From contig JACQBA010000012.1 of assembly GCA_016194745.1 (NCBI GenBank), forward strand, positions 360,041-424,040: a DNA stretch of 64,000 nucleotides, written 5' to 3'. A program made the position numbers and the translations under genes. The stretch's first letter is position 1. Each line of letters starts with the position of its first letter. Positions 42,201 through 50,981 of the stretch are shown piece by piece. Source of the DNA: Elusimicrobiota bacterium. Lineage in GTDB: Bacteria; Elusimicrobiota; Elusimicrobia; UBA1565; JACRDR01. Under the pieces are notes generated by a model. It saw only the letters and a program-made list of their open reading frames with translations. It made no database searches and had not been told where the DNA came from.

Positions 42201-43439
42201 ATGCCTAAGCCAGAGATCATCGCCGGACTCGACATGGGAAGCGGACGCGTCACCTGCGTCATAGGACAAGCCGATCCCGATTCCGGCACGGTGACCGCCC
42301 TTGCCGGCTCGACCGTGGCCTGCCGGGGGATCAAGGGCGGCGTCGTCCTCAACATCGCGGAGACCGCCCGCGCCATCCAGCACGCGGTAGAGCAGGCGGA
42401 GGAACTGGCGAAGCAGGACGTCACGGGCCTCTACCTCGGCGTGCGGGGCAAGCACCTGCAGTCCTTCAACAACCGCGGCGCGTATAACATCGCGCGAACC
42501 GACAAGCAGATCACGCCCGAGGACGTCGCGGCCGTGATCGACAACGCCAAAGCCATCCCGATCTCCGGCGATCGGGAGTTCCTGCATGTGATCCCGCAGA
42601 GCTTTTCCTTGGACCGCCAACGCGGCGTCCTCCACCCGGTGGGCATGGAGGCGTCCCTGCTCGAGGTCGAGGTCCATATCGTGACCGCCTCGAGCTCGCA
42701 CTTGAACAACCTCATCAAGTCCGTCGCCGAGGCCGGCTTCGAGGTGATCGAGCCGGTCTACGGGCTGCTCGCGGGCGGGGAGCTTCTGCTCAACCCCGAG
42801 GAGCGCGAGCTCGGCGCGTTGGTCATCGATTTCGGCGGGCAGTCCCTCTCGGTCGGCATCTTCGCGGAAGGCTCGATCAAGTTCTCGAAGGACTTGGACG
42901 TAGGATCCGATTTCATCACGCGGGATCTGGCCGTCGGGCTGCGCACCACGGTGACGACCGCCGAGAAGATCAAGCTCGAGCACGGCATCGCCCACCCGAA
43001 GCTCCTCAACGGCGACGACGACATCCGCTTCACCGGCGTCGACGGGCGGAGCCACCACACCGTCAAGACGTCCGCCATGCTCGACATCATCCTGCCGCGC
43101 GTCGAGCAGATCTTCACCGCCGTGTCGGACGAGGTCTCGAACTCCAATTACGCCGACTTGGTCGTTCCGATCGGCGCGGTCCTGACGGGCGGCGGGTCGC
43201 TGCTCAAGGGCATGACGGAGTCCGCGGAGCAGATCCTCAACATGCCCGTCCGCCTCGGCATCCCGCATCAGGGAATCGTCACGGCGCCCGACGCGATCAT
43301 GACCGCCAACTACGCGACGGCCCTCGGTCTTCTCAAGTACTCGCTTTCCTCATCCGGCGCGACGCCTCGCCTGGGCAAGAGCCGAAACAAGTCGGTATGG
43401 TTGCGGAAGATCATGGCGTCCTTCGAGGATCTTTTCTAG
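42201..43439 (+). CDS. ftsA: Cell division protein FtsA
   Basis: 412 residues with the actin fold: phosphate 1 around AGLDMGSGRVTCVIGQ, the SHS2 1C domain (about 85-160), phosphate 2 around ALVIDFGGQSLSVGIF, adenosine motif VVPIGAVLTGGGSLLKGM, and the C-terminal amphipathic membrane-targeting helix (KSVWLRKIMASFEDLF). It tethers FtsZ to the inner membrane. Preceded by an AT-rich stretch (42171-42200) that may hold a promoter. Eleven bases separate it from ftsZ. Confidence 0.96.
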   Translation: MPKPEIIAGLDMGSGRVTCVIGQADPDSGTVTALAGSTVACRGIKGGVVLNIAETARAIQHAVEQAEELAKQDVTGLYLGVRGKHLQSFNNRGAYNIARTDKQITPEDVAAVIDNAKAIPISGDREFLHVIPQSFSLDRQRGVLHPVGMEASLLEVEVHIVTASSSHLNNLIKSVAEAGFEVIEPVYGLLAGGELLLNPEERELGALVIDFGGQSLSVGIFAEGSIKFSKDLDVGSDFITRDLAVGLRTTVTTAEKIKLEHGIAHPKLLNGDDDIRFTGVDGRSHHTVKTSAMLDIILPRVEQIFTAVSDEVSNSNYADLVVPIGAVLTGGGSLLKGMTESAEQILNMPVRLGIPHQGIVTAPDAIMTANYATALGLLKYSLSSSGATPRLGKSRNKSVWLRKIMASFEDLF

Positions 43440-43450
43440 CGCGAATCCCG

Positions 43451-44596
43451 ATGGCCTTCCGGATAAAATCGACCGAAGATTTCAAGGAGCTCCGCGCCGT
43501 CATCAAGGTCATCGGCCTGGGCGGCGCCGGCGGCAACGCGGTCAATCGCATGGTCGAGGCGGGCGTGCGCGACGTCGAGTTCATCGCGGCGAACACGGAC
43601 GCGCAGGACCTGCGACGCAACCGGGCGCCGATGCGCATACAGATCGGCGAGAACCTGACGCAGGGCCTCGGGGTCGGCGGCGATCCCTCGAAGGGGCGCC
43701 TGGCGGCCCTCGAATCGAAGGACCAATTCCGCGAGGTGCTGACCGGCTCGGACCTCGTCTTCATTACCGCGGGCATGGGCGGCGGGACCGGCACCGGATC
43801 TTCCGCCATCGTCGCGGAGATCGCCAGGTCGCTCAACTCCCTCGTCATCGGCGTCGTGAGCCGTCCCTTCGAGTTCGAGGGCCGCAAGCGCGCCATGCAG
43901 GCCGAGGACGGGATCAAGGAGATGCGCGCCCACGTCGACACGCTTCTCGTCATCCCCAACGACCGGCTGTTCGAAGTGATCGAGGACCACACGCCCAGCG
44001 CCGAGGCTTTCCGCAAGGCGGACGATGTGCTCCGCCAAGGCATCCAGGCGATCTCGGATCTCATCACGATGCCCGGCGAGATCAACATGGACTTGAACGA
44101 TCTCAAGGCCATCATGGCCAACGCCGGCGAGGCGCACATCGGCATCGGCGAATCGAAGGGCGCGTTCCGCCACATGGAAGCCGCTAAGCAAGCCGTCCAG
44201 TCTCCTCTGCTCGAGAACGTCTCGGTCGAGGGGGCGAAAGGACTGCTCGTCAATTTCTGCAGCGACAGGCGCAGCTTGACGCAAAGCGAGATCAAACAGG
44301 CGATGGAGTTCATCAACCGGAAGATCAGCCCCGATGCGAAGATCAAGTACGGACAAGCCTACGACGAGACGCTGGGCGAGCGCCTGCGCATCACGGTCAT
44401 CGCGACCGGGTTTCCCTCGAAGAAGGGGCGCATGTGGCCGCGCGACGGCGCGCGCCGCAATTCGCTCGGCGGCCTCGAACTCGTCGACGGATTCAGCCGC
44501 GCCGGCACCGGCGCCGCCGCCGCGGAGCAGCCTCCCTCGGGCGACGATTGGACGAAGCCGGCGTTCCTGCATTGGAAGGTGAAGAGGATCCACTAA
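43451..44596 (+). CDS. ftsZ: Cell division GTPase FtsZ
   Basis: Start at the ATG at 43451 (MAFRIKSTEDFKELRAVIKV); an upstream frame runs into ftsA. GTP-binding GGAGGNAVNRM near 24-34, tubulin signature GGGTGTG (110-116), and T7 loop INMDLNDLKAIM with the catalytic Asp pair. The linker is short and the end DDWTKPAFLHWKVKRIH is the C-terminal peptide (PAFL core) that binds FtsA. Forms the division ring. 381 residues, typical. Confidence 0.97.
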   Translation: MAFRIKSTEDFKELRAVIKVIGLGGAGGNAVNRMVEAGVRDVEFIAANTDAQDLRRNRAPMRIQIGENLTQGLGVGGDPSKGRLAALESKDQFREVLTGSDLVFITAGMGGGTGTGSSAIVAEIARSLNSLVIGVVSRPFEFEGRKRAMQAEDGIKEMRAHVDTLLVIPNDRLFEVIEDHTPSAEAFRKADDVLRQGIQAISDLITMPGEINMDLNDLKAIMANAGEAHIGIGESKGAFRHMEAAKQAVQSPLLENVSVEGAKGLLVNFCSDRRSLTQSEIKQAMEFINRKISPDAKIKYGQAYDETLGERLRITVIATGFPSKKGRMWPRDGARRNSLGGLELVDGFSRAGTGAAAAEQPPSGDDWTKPAFLHWKVKRIH

Positions 44597-44611
44597 GGAG
44601 ACCACGACAAC

Positions 44612-45694
44612 ATGGCCTTGACCCTGCAAACGCTGCTCCAGAATATGGTCAACCAGAAGGCGAGCGACCTCCACATCCGCTCCGAGGGGCCCGCCTACAT
44701 CCGCGTCGACGGCGAACTCAAGACCGCCGCGCCCGACATCCTTTCTCCGCAGGAAGTCGAGCAGATGCTGATGACGGTCATCACGCCGCGCGGAAAAAAG
44801 TTCTTCGAGAAGAACGGGGAATGCGACTTCTCCTTCCAGGTGGGCGACGTCGCGCGCTTCCGCGTCAACGCCTTCAAGCAGCGCCAGAGGCTCTGCATGG
44901 CCATCCGTTTCATCAGCATGGCCATTCCCTCGATCGAGGACCTGAAGCTCCCCGCCGCGACGACGAAGAAGATCGCCGACAACAGCCGCGGCCTCGTCCT
45001 CGTGACGGGAGTGACGGGCTCGGGCAAGTCCTCCACCTTGGCCGCGATGGTCGACTACATCAACCTGAACCGCTCGGAGCACATCATTACGATCGAGGAC
45101 CCGATCGAGTTCGTGCACAAGGACAAGAAGTGCATCGTCTCCCAGCGCGAGATCGGAGAGGACACGGACAGCTTCGTCGACGCGCTCAAGATGGGCATGC
45201 GGCAGGACCCGGACGTCATCCTCATGGGCGAGATGCGCGACCTGGAGACGGTCTCGGCGGCGCTCACGGCGGCGCAGACGGGACACCTTGTGTTCGGCAC
45301 TCTGCACACGATCGACGCCATCCAGACGATCGCGCGCATCGTCGATCTCTATCCCCCGCACCAGCAGGCTCTCGTGCGCATCCAGCTCGCGGACTCGCTG
45401 CGCGCCGTTATCAGCCAGCGCCTTCTGCCGAGCATGAAGGGCGGCCGTATCCCCGCGGTCGAGATCCTGATCGTCACGGCGCACATCAAGAAGCTCATCG
45501 AGGACAACAACTCCGGGGGCATCACGCAGGCGCTCGCCAAGGGCGCCTTCTACGGGATGATGACGTTCAATCAATCGCTGGTGAAGCTCTACAAGGACGG
45601 GCTGGTCGCGGAGGCCGAGATTCTGGCCGCCGCGAGCAACCCCGACGACGTCAAGCTGGCGATGCGCGGCATCGAGCAGGAAGTCAAAACGTGA
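44612..45694 (+). CDS. pilT: Type IV pilus retraction ATPase PilT-like
   Basis: 360 residues, PilT length. N-terminal PAS-like domain (KASDLHIRSEGPAYIRVDGE), Walker A GVTGSGKSSTL, Asp box ITIEDPIEFVHKD, Walker B LMGEMRDLET and His box GHLVFGTLHTIDA. It powers retraction of type IV pili or a related secretion system. The characteristic PilT motif AIRNLIRE is replaced by the region around AHIKKLIEDNNSGG. Good ribosome site (AAGGAG). Its place after ftsZ is unusual and links division and surface motility in one unit. Confidence 0.93.
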   Translation: MALTLQTLLQNMVNQKASDLHIRSEGPAYIRVDGELKTAAPDILSPQEVEQMLMTVITPRGKKFFEKNGECDFSFQVGDVARFRVNAFKQRQRLCMAIRFISMAIPSIEDLKLPAATTKKIADNSRGLVLVTGVTGSGKSSTLAAMVDYINLNRSEHIITIEDPIEFVHKDKKCIVSQREIGEDTDSFVDALKMGMRQDPDVILMGEMRDLETVSAALTAAQTGHLVFGTLHTIDAIQTIARIVDLYPPHQQALVRIQLADSLRAVISQRLLPSMKGGRIPAVEILIVTAHIKKLIEDNNSGGITQALAKGAFYGMMTFNQSLVKLYKDGLVAEAEILAAASNPDDVKLAMRGIEQEVKT

Positions 45695-45703
45695 CGGTAC
45701 GGG

Positions 45704-45797
45704 GTTCGGAGGTTGGTGGTCGGAGGTCGGGACGGCGGGCCGCATACACGTCCTGCGGCATTGGACGTTCGACCCCCGACCCCCGATCCCCGACCGC
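45704..45797. repeat. Long imperfect inverted repeat built from 7-base GGTCGGN units
   Basis: Left arm (45704-45735) of GGTCGGA/GGTTGGT-like units is complementary to the right arm (45765-45797) of CGACCCC-like units, with a perfect inner stem GCCGCA (45739-45744) / TGCGGC (45754-45759). The pair could fold into a roughly 35-bp hairpin between pilT and the kinase gene. Without a T run it is not a standard terminator. Confidence 0.7.
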
Positions 45798-45826
45798 CGC
45801 ACCGCAGGGTGTTAGGAGACATTGTT

Positions 45827-46579
45827 ATGTTTGCTGAAGGATACATCGGTATCGCGGGCACCATCGGGGTCGGAAAGTCGACCATGACGATGCGCCTGGC
45901 GGAGGCGCTGAACTTCGAGCCCATACTGGAGGAGGTCGACGGGAACCCGTACCTCGAGCTGTTCTACAAGGACATGAAGTCGTACGGGACCATGATGCAG
46001 GTCTGGCTCCTGAACCACCGGTTTCGGCAGCACCGCGAGTTCGTCACCCGCATCAGCCTCGGGAAGATCCGAGGGGTCGTGCAGGACCGGACGATCTGGG
46101 AGGACACGATCTTCGCACGCATGCTCAACGAGCACCCGGACAAGATCATCTCGGACCTCGACTACAACACGTACCTCGATCTCTTCGACAACATGGTCCT
46201 TCGCGAACTCGTGTTCCCCCAGCTGCTCATCTACTTGGATTGCCGGCCGGAGACCGCCATCGAGCGCATCAAGGCCCGCGGCAGAGGCATGGAATCCGGA
46301 GTGCCATTGGAATACCTGCGGATGCTCAAGAGGAACTACGAGCAATTCATCGGGGAGATGGAACAGGCCGGCGTGCGCATCCTGCGGATCGATTGGGAAA
46401 CGTACAAGCCGGTCTCGGAGGTCGTGCGCCTGGTGCACGAGTACTCGCTGAAGCCCTCGAGCTTCACGAAGTGGGTGCGGCCGCTGCGCCGCATCCCCAA
46501 CGAGCGTCCCGCGCCGCCGGAAGCCCCGGCCAAAACGCAACCGAAAACCGAGCCGGTCGGCGGCAAAGCCGGTGTCTGA
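45827..46579 (+). CDS. Deoxynucleoside kinase family protein (250 aa)
   Basis: Start at the ATG at 45827 with TTAGGAGA upstream. P-loop GIAGTIGVGKSTMT (9-22), then LEEVDGNPYLELFYKDMKSY and the DRS-like motif QDRTIWEDTIFARM, and lid Arg residues around IKARGRGMESGVPLEYL. These match the deoxyadenosine/deoxyguanosine kinase family, which phosphorylates deoxynucleosides for salvage. The last 35 residues are a Pro/Lys/Glu-rich tail beyond the usual length. Overlaps pgeF by eight bases. Confidence 0.85.
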   Translation: MFAEGYIGIAGTIGVGKSTMTMRLAEALNFEPILEEVDGNPYLELFYKDMKSYGTMMQVWLLNHRFRQHREFVTRISLGKIRGVVQDRTIWEDTIFARMLNEHPDKIISDLDYNTYLDLFDNMVLRELVFPQLLIYLDCRPETAIERIKARGRGMESGVPLEYLRMLKRNYEQFIGEMEQAGVRILRIDWETYKPVSEVVRLVHEYSLKPSSFTKWVRPLRRIPNERPAPPEAPAKTQPKTEPVGGKAGV

Positions 46580-47297
46580 TCTTTTGACCGCGTCCTGGCG
46601 GAAGCACGAGGGGCTCTTCATCGAGAGCCGCCTCGGCGCCGCCGGCGTCCCCCACGGGGTGACGACGCGCGGTCTGGGAAACATGAAGGACGAGGCCCGG
46701 CGCCGCTCGGCGCTGGAGTCGCTCGGACTCGAGGCGCGGACGCTCCGCGTGCTCAAGCAAGTGCACGGCACGCAGGTCCACGAAGCGTCTTCGGGAGAAG
46801 GCGCGCTCGAAGGGGACGGCTGGATCTGCGCGGACCGGAATTTCGTCGCCGGCGTCTACGCAGCCGATTGCCTCCCGCTATTTCTTTGGTCCTCGGGCCT
46901 CGAGGCGGTGGGAGTATTCCACGCCGGCTGGCGGGGCATCGCCGCTGGGATGCCGCGGGCGGCCGTGAGGGCTTTCCGGCGCTACGGCATGACGCCGGAG
47001 AAGCTCTCGGCCTCGATCGGGCCGCACATCGGGGCGTGCTGCTATCCCGTCGGCGCGGACGTGGCCGAGCAATTTCGCGCCGAGGCGCGGTTGAAGACGG
47101 AGACGGGGACCGCTTTGGACCTCGGCGAAGAGGCGCGCCTTCAGCTCGTCGAGTCCGGCATCTCGCCCGCGCTGGTCAGCGTGTCCGCGGACTGCACGTC
47201 CTGTCTTGCCGGCGACTTGTTTTCGTATCGACGGGAGAAGCTCGATCAGCGAATGCTCGCGTTCATCGCGCTCCCGGATCGCAGAGGGGGGAACTAG
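46572..47297 (+). CDS. pgeF: Peptidoglycan editing factor (laccase-domain/YfiH)
   Basis: 241 residues; GTG start at 46572. Metal-binding residues of the DUF152/YfiH family are present: His in LKQVHGTQVH, Cys in AADCLPLFLW, and His in FHAGWRGIAAGM. The family removes wrongly placed L-Ser from muropeptide precursors (PgeF) and shows oxidoreductase-like or purine-nucleoside activities in vitro. Neighbours in wall synthesis and division support the PgeF role. Confidence 0.88.
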   Translation: MSDLLTASWRKHEGLFIESRLGAAGVPHGVTTRGLGNMKDEARRRSALESLGLEARTLRVLKQVHGTQVHEASSGEGALEGDGWICADRNFVAGVYAADCLPLFLWSSGLEAVGVFHAGWRGIAAGMPRAAVRAFRRYGMTPEKLSASIGPHIGACCYPVGADVAEQFRAEARLKTETGTALDLGEEARLQLVESGISPALVSVSADCTSCLAGDLFSYRREKLDQRMLAFIALPDRRGGN

Positions 47298-47300
47298 CGC

Positions 47301-48419
47301 ATGGCCATCGAGACGCTGACCCGTCCGTGCGTGCACGACGTCACTCCCTATTTCCCGGGAAAGCCGATCGCCGAGGTGCAGCGCGAACTCGGGATCAAGC
47401 GGGTGGTGAAGCTGGCCTCCAACGAGAATCCTCTCGGCGCCTCGCCGAAGGCCGTCGCGGCGCTTCGCCGGTCGGTGGCGGACGTCAACCTCTATCCCGA
47501 GGGCGCGAGCCCGCTCCTGCGCCAGGCGCTCGCGAAGGAGCTCGGCGTGGCCGAAGGGCAGGTCATCATCGGCAACGGCTCGGACGAGATCATCCGCCTG
47601 CTGTGCGAGGCCTTCCTGTCGCCCGAGGACGAGGTCATCGTCTCGCAGTACGGCTTCATCCGGTTCAAACAGCAGGCGATGCTCATGGGCGCGCGCGTCA
47701 TCGAGGTGCCGATGGCGGACTGGCGCCACGATGTGACGACGATGGGAAAGACCGTGAGCCCGCGCACCAAGCTCGTGTTCGTCGCGAGCCCCAACAATCC
47801 GACCGGGACTTACAACACTCGAGAGCAGATACAAACGCTGCTCGCTGTCCTTCCGGAGACGGCGCTCCTCGTCCTGGACGAGGCGTATCAGCACTACGCC
47901 GCGGCGCGGCCGGATTATCCCGACAGCGTCAAAGAGCTTCTGCCGGCGCACCACAATCTGGTCGTCCTCAGGACGTTTTCCAAAGCGTACGGGCTCGCGG
48001 GGCTGCGCGTCGGCTACGCGGCGGCGGACGCCGAGCTCGTCGGCTGGCTCGACCGCATCCGCATGCCCTTCAACGTCAGCCTCCCGGCCCAGAGAGCGGC
48101 CATCGAGGGCTTGCGGGACCACTCCTTCGTCCGGCGCAGCGTGGCGCTCGTCGACAAGAACCGGCCGCTGGTCGCCAAGAGCCTGCGCGAGCTCGGCTTC
48201 GAGGTCCCCGAATCCGCGAGCAATTTCGTCTTCGCGCGATCGCCTATCCCCGGCCGCGAGCTTTTCAAGAGGCTACTGCGCGCCGGAGTGATCATCCGCC
48301 CTCTCGACGAGTACGGCTTGGCGCGGCACGTGCGGATCTCGATCGGGACCGCCGAGCAGAATCGCGTGCTCCTGAGCGCGGCGCGGGCGATCTTCCCGAA
48401 GGCGTCCCATCGGATATGA
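47301..48419 (+). CDS. hisC: Histidinol-phosphate/aromatic aminotransferase (HisC-like)
   Basis: 372 residues, fold-type I PLP enzyme. KLASNENPLGASPKAVAAL near the N terminus, PNNPTGTYN, LVLDEAYQHYA (Asp binding the pyridine N) and the PLP Lys in RTFSKAYGLAGLRVGY, ending with the phosphate-binding Arg in HVRISIGTAEQN. HisC transfers an amino group to imidazole-acetol phosphate; relatives act on aromatic amino acids. As it sits before cmk and not in a his operon, an aromatic role is possible. ATGA overlap with cmk. Confidence 0.85.
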   Translation: MAIETLTRPCVHDVTPYFPGKPIAEVQRELGIKRVVKLASNENPLGASPKAVAALRRSVADVNLYPEGASPLLRQALAKELGVAEGQVIIGNGSDEIIRLLCEAFLSPEDEVIVSQYGFIRFKQQAMLMGARVIEVPMADWRHDVTTMGKTVSPRTKLVFVASPNNPTGTYNTREQIQTLLAVLPETALLVLDEAYQHYAAARPDYPDSVKELLPAHHNLVVLRTFSKAYGLAGLRVGYAAADAELVGWLDRIRMPFNVSLPAQRAAIEGLRDHSFVRRSVALVDKNRPLVAKSLRELGFEVPESASNFVFARSPIPGRELFKRLLRAGVIIRPLDEYGLARHVRISIGTAEQNRVLLSAARAIFPKASHRI

Positions 48420-49111
48420 GGCGCAAGCGCTGGGTCATCGCAATGGACGGGCCCGCGGGAGTGGGCAAGTCGACCGTCGGCCATCTCGTCGCCAAGGAAC
48501 TCGGGTACCACTTCATCAATACGGGCGAGATGTACCGCGCGCTCACGTGGAAGGCCTTGGAGAACGGCGTCGACCTATCGGACGGCTGGGCGGTGACTCG
48601 ATTGGCGCGCTCGATCCAATGGGAATTCCGGCCGGTCGGGGAGGGCACTACGCTCAAGACCTTCCTGGACGGGGAAGGCGTGACGACCCAGATCCGCGAG
48701 GAGCGCGTCAGCCGCAACTCGAGCCTGGTCGCGGCGGTCCCGGGCGTGCGAAAGGAGCTTCGGCTCCTCCAGCGGGAGCTGGGCAAGGACGGCGGCATCG
48801 TCATGGAGGGGCGCGACATCACGACCAACGTTTTTCCCGACGCGGAGGTGAAGGTCTACCTCGACGCCTCGCTCGACGAGCGCGCCATGCGGCGCTATCG
48901 GCAGCTCAAGGCCGCCGGAAAGGACGTCTCGTTCGAGAAGATTCGCGAGGAGATACTCGCGCGCGATCGCAAGGACATGGAGCGCAAGATCAACCCGCTG
49001 CGGCAAGCGGAGGATTCCGTCCTTATCGATTCGACCCAGCTGAGCCTCAAGGAGGTCGCGGAGAAGATCCTCGAGCACGTTCGTTCCCGACGGAGGGACG
49101 GGGCCCGTTGA
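48416..49111 (+). CDS. cmk: Cytidylate kinase
   Basis: 231 residues from the ATG at 48416. P-loop IAMDGPAGVGKSTVG (8-22), then YHFINTGEMYRALTWKALEN, VMEGRDITTNVFPDAEVKVY and the lid YRQLKAAGKDVSFEKIREEI with RDRKDMER. This is the bacterial CMP kinase pattern with the extra NMP-binding insert. It makes CDP/dCDP for nucleic acids and phospholipids. Four-base overlaps on both sides (hisC and plsC). Confidence 0.95.
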   Translation: MRRKRWVIAMDGPAGVGKSTVGHLVAKELGYHFINTGEMYRALTWKALENGVDLSDGWAVTRLARSIQWEFRPVGEGTTLKTFLDGEGVTTQIREERVSRNSSLVAAVPGVRKELRLLQRELGKDGGIVMEGRDITTNVFPDAEVKVYLDASLDERAMRRYRQLKAAGKDVSFEKIREEILARDRKDMERKINPLRQAEDSVLIDSTQLSLKEVAEKILEHVRSRRRDGAR

Positions 49112-49701
49112 ATTGGGAACGCAGAACATGGATCAGTTACGTCATCTACGTTCTCTTCCGGGGAATCATCGAGGCGGTCTCCGGGTTTCGGACGGAAGGG
49201 ATGGAGCGATTGCGCCGCACAGGGAAGGTGATCGTCGCGGTCAATCACCGGTCGCTCCTCGACGGGCCGTTCACGTCTATGGTCATCTTCCCGACGCGCT
49301 TCGCGCATCCCCTCGCGAAGGCGGACCTCTTCCGGATCCCGGTGCTGAGCTGGGGACTCAAGGGGTGCGGCACCATCCCCTTGGACCGGAGCGGGGGGGA
49401 CTCCAGCGGAATGCGGCTCGCCCTCTCGGCGCTCGAGAAGGAAAGCTGCGTCGTGATCTATCCGCAGGGTACCCGGCAGAAGACGGACGCGCCGGGACGG
49501 GCAAAGCCGGGAGTCGGCCTGCTCGCGCATCACACGGGCGCCCCTGTGGTGCCGGCGCGCATTCGCCATACCGACGGCTTCCCGGCGATGACGCAGTTGT
49601 CGATGACGTTCGGCCCAGAAATTCACTATCATGGAGACGGTAGCCGCCAGTCGTACCAAGCTTTCGCGGACAAGGTGCTTGAAGAGATATACAAGCTGTG
49701 A
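49108..49701 (+). CDS. plsC: 1-acyl-sn-glycerol-3-phosphate acyltransferase
   Basis: TTG start at 49108 overlapping the cmk stop (TTGA); 197 residues. The acyltransferase HX4D motif is VNHRSLLDGP, block II around KADLFRIPVLSWGLKGCGTI, and block III VIYPQGTRQKTDAPGRAKPG (E replaced by Q in the usual FPEGTR). It adds the second acyl chain to form phosphatidic acid. The hisC/aro-cmk-plsC-rpsA order is common in bacteria. Confidence 0.9.
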   Translation: MNWERRTWISYVIYVLFRGIIEAVSGFRTEGMERLRRTGKVIVAVNHRSLLDGPFTSMVIFPTRFAHPLAKADLFRIPVLSWGLKGCGTIPLDRSGGDSSGMRLALSALEKESCVVIYPQGTRQKTDAPGRAKPGVGLLAHHTGAPVVPARIRHTDGFPAMTQLSMTFGPEIHYHGDGSRQSYQAFADKVLEEIYKL

Positions 49702-50978
49702 GAGAGATTGAGACTATGAACCAAGAGGAAATCATGACCATGGAATCCGAGAACAGCATTTCAAACGAGCCTGCGGGCGAGGCGACGATGGAGTCGCTGC
49801 TCAAAGAGCAGGCGTCCTTCCGCCAACGACTCGACGGACGAGAGATCGTCTGGGTGAAGGTCGTGCAGGTGAAAGAGAAGGGCGTCATGGTCGACATAGG
49901 CGAGAAACACGAGGGAGTCATCCCCGTCTCCGACTTCGACGAGGCCCCGGCCGCCGGCACGAAGGTCCCCGCGGTCCTGGTGGCGCCGGGCCGCGACGAG
50001 CGTCCCGCGCAACTGTCGCACAAGAAGGCCAAGCAGACGATCGGCTGGGAGCACGCGCAAAAGGCGTTCACCGACAAGGCGCGCGTGCGCGGCAAGGTCA
50101 CCTCCGCGATCAAGGGCGGGTTCATGGTGGACGTGGGAGGCGTGAGCGCCTTCCTGCCCGCGTCGCTCGCCGATCTCCGCCCGGTGCGCAAGCCCCAGGC
50201 CATGGTCGGCACCGGGGTGCGCTGCGTGATCCTCGAGGTCAATCAATCCAAGAAGCAGCTGGTCCTCTCGCGCAAGGCGGTGCTGGAGGAAGAGGTGAAG
50301 AAGCGCCGCGACAAGCTCGTCTCCAAGCTGAAGGTCGGATCGGTGATGATCGGACGCGTGACGCACTCGACCCCCGCGGGGGTGTTCGTCAATGTGGGAG
50401 GCGTCGAGGGCTTCGTGCCGACGGCCGAACTCGCCTGGAAAGAACCGGAGAAGGCGCGCCAGACCATCGCTCCCGGGCAGAAGCTGCGCCTGCGCGTGAC
50501 GAGGATCGAGACGGAGACCGGGAAGATCACGCTCGGCGCCAAGCAGCTCTTGGCCAATCCGGCCGACGCGCTGCGAAAGAAATTCCCCTTGAAGACCGTA
50601 ATCTCCGGCAAGGTGAGCGAGGTGCTGCCGGACGGAGTGAAGGTGCAGATCGCGGACGGCGTCATCGCCTTCGCGCCCGTCGCCGAACTGCCGAGCAACG
50701 CGGTTCCCGAGGCGCGCGACGACAGGGACCGCGATCGCGGCCGGCCTCGCGACCAGCGCACGCGCGAGCGGGACTTCAAGACGCTCGCGGCGCACGCGAT
50801 CTGGCCGAAGGTCGGCGACGAGGTGAAGGGCAACGTTCTGGGCATCAACGCCGCGACGTTCGAGCTTACGGTGTCGATCCGGCGCTACGAGGAGGCTCAG
50901 GACAAAAAGCGCGTCGCGAAGTACCTGAAGGATCCTCCCCGCCTGACTCTCGGGCAGATTCTGTCCCAGGAAGAGTAG
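49698..50978 (+). CDS. rpsA: Ribosomal protein S1-like RNA-binding protein (four S1 domains)
   Basis: A GTG at 49698 overlaps the plsC stop, but the ATG at 49716 is equally plausible. Four S1 OB-fold repeats begin near GREIVWVKVVQVKEKGVMVD, KARVRGKVTSAIKGGFMVDV, GSVMIGRVTHSTPAGVFVNV and LKTVISGKVSEVLPDGVKVQ, plus a partial fifth near the C terminus (VGDEVKGNVLGINAATFELT). An Arg/Asp-rich insertion (ARDDRDRDRGRPRDQRTRER) precedes it. S1 helps the 30S subunit bind mRNA. Shorter than the six-domain E. coli protein. Confidence 0.9.
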   Translation: MREIETMNQEEIMTMESENSISNEPAGEATMESLLKEQASFRQRLDGREIVWVKVVQVKEKGVMVDIGEKHEGVIPVSDFDEAPAAGTKVPAVLVAPGRDERPAQLSHKKAKQTIGWEHAQKAFTDKARVRGKVTSAIKGGFMVDVGGVSAFLPASLADLRPVRKPQAMVGTGVRCVILEVNQSKKQLVLSRKAVLEEEVKKRRDKLVSKLKVGSVMIGRVTHSTPAGVFVNVGGVEGFVPTAELAWKEPEKARQTIAPGQKLRLRVTRIETETGKITLGAKQLLANPADALRKKFPLKTVISGKVSEVLPDGVKVQIADGVIAFAPVAELPSNAVPEARDDRDRDRGRPRDQRTRERDFKTLAAHAIWPKVGDEVKGNVLGINAATFELTVSIRRYEEAQDKKRVAKYLKDPPRLTLGQILSQEE

Positions 50979-50981
50979 TCT

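Noticed and set aside
43436..45802. 788-residue minus-strand frame opposite ftsZ and pilT
   Set aside because: Antisense to two well-supported genes; composition is typical of a GC-rich shadow frame.
46868..48415. N-terminal extension of the cmk frame
   Set aside because: The frame is open through pgeF and hisC but is Arg/Gly/Pro-rich there; the cmk family start at 48416 has the P-loop at the right distance and an ATGA overlap.
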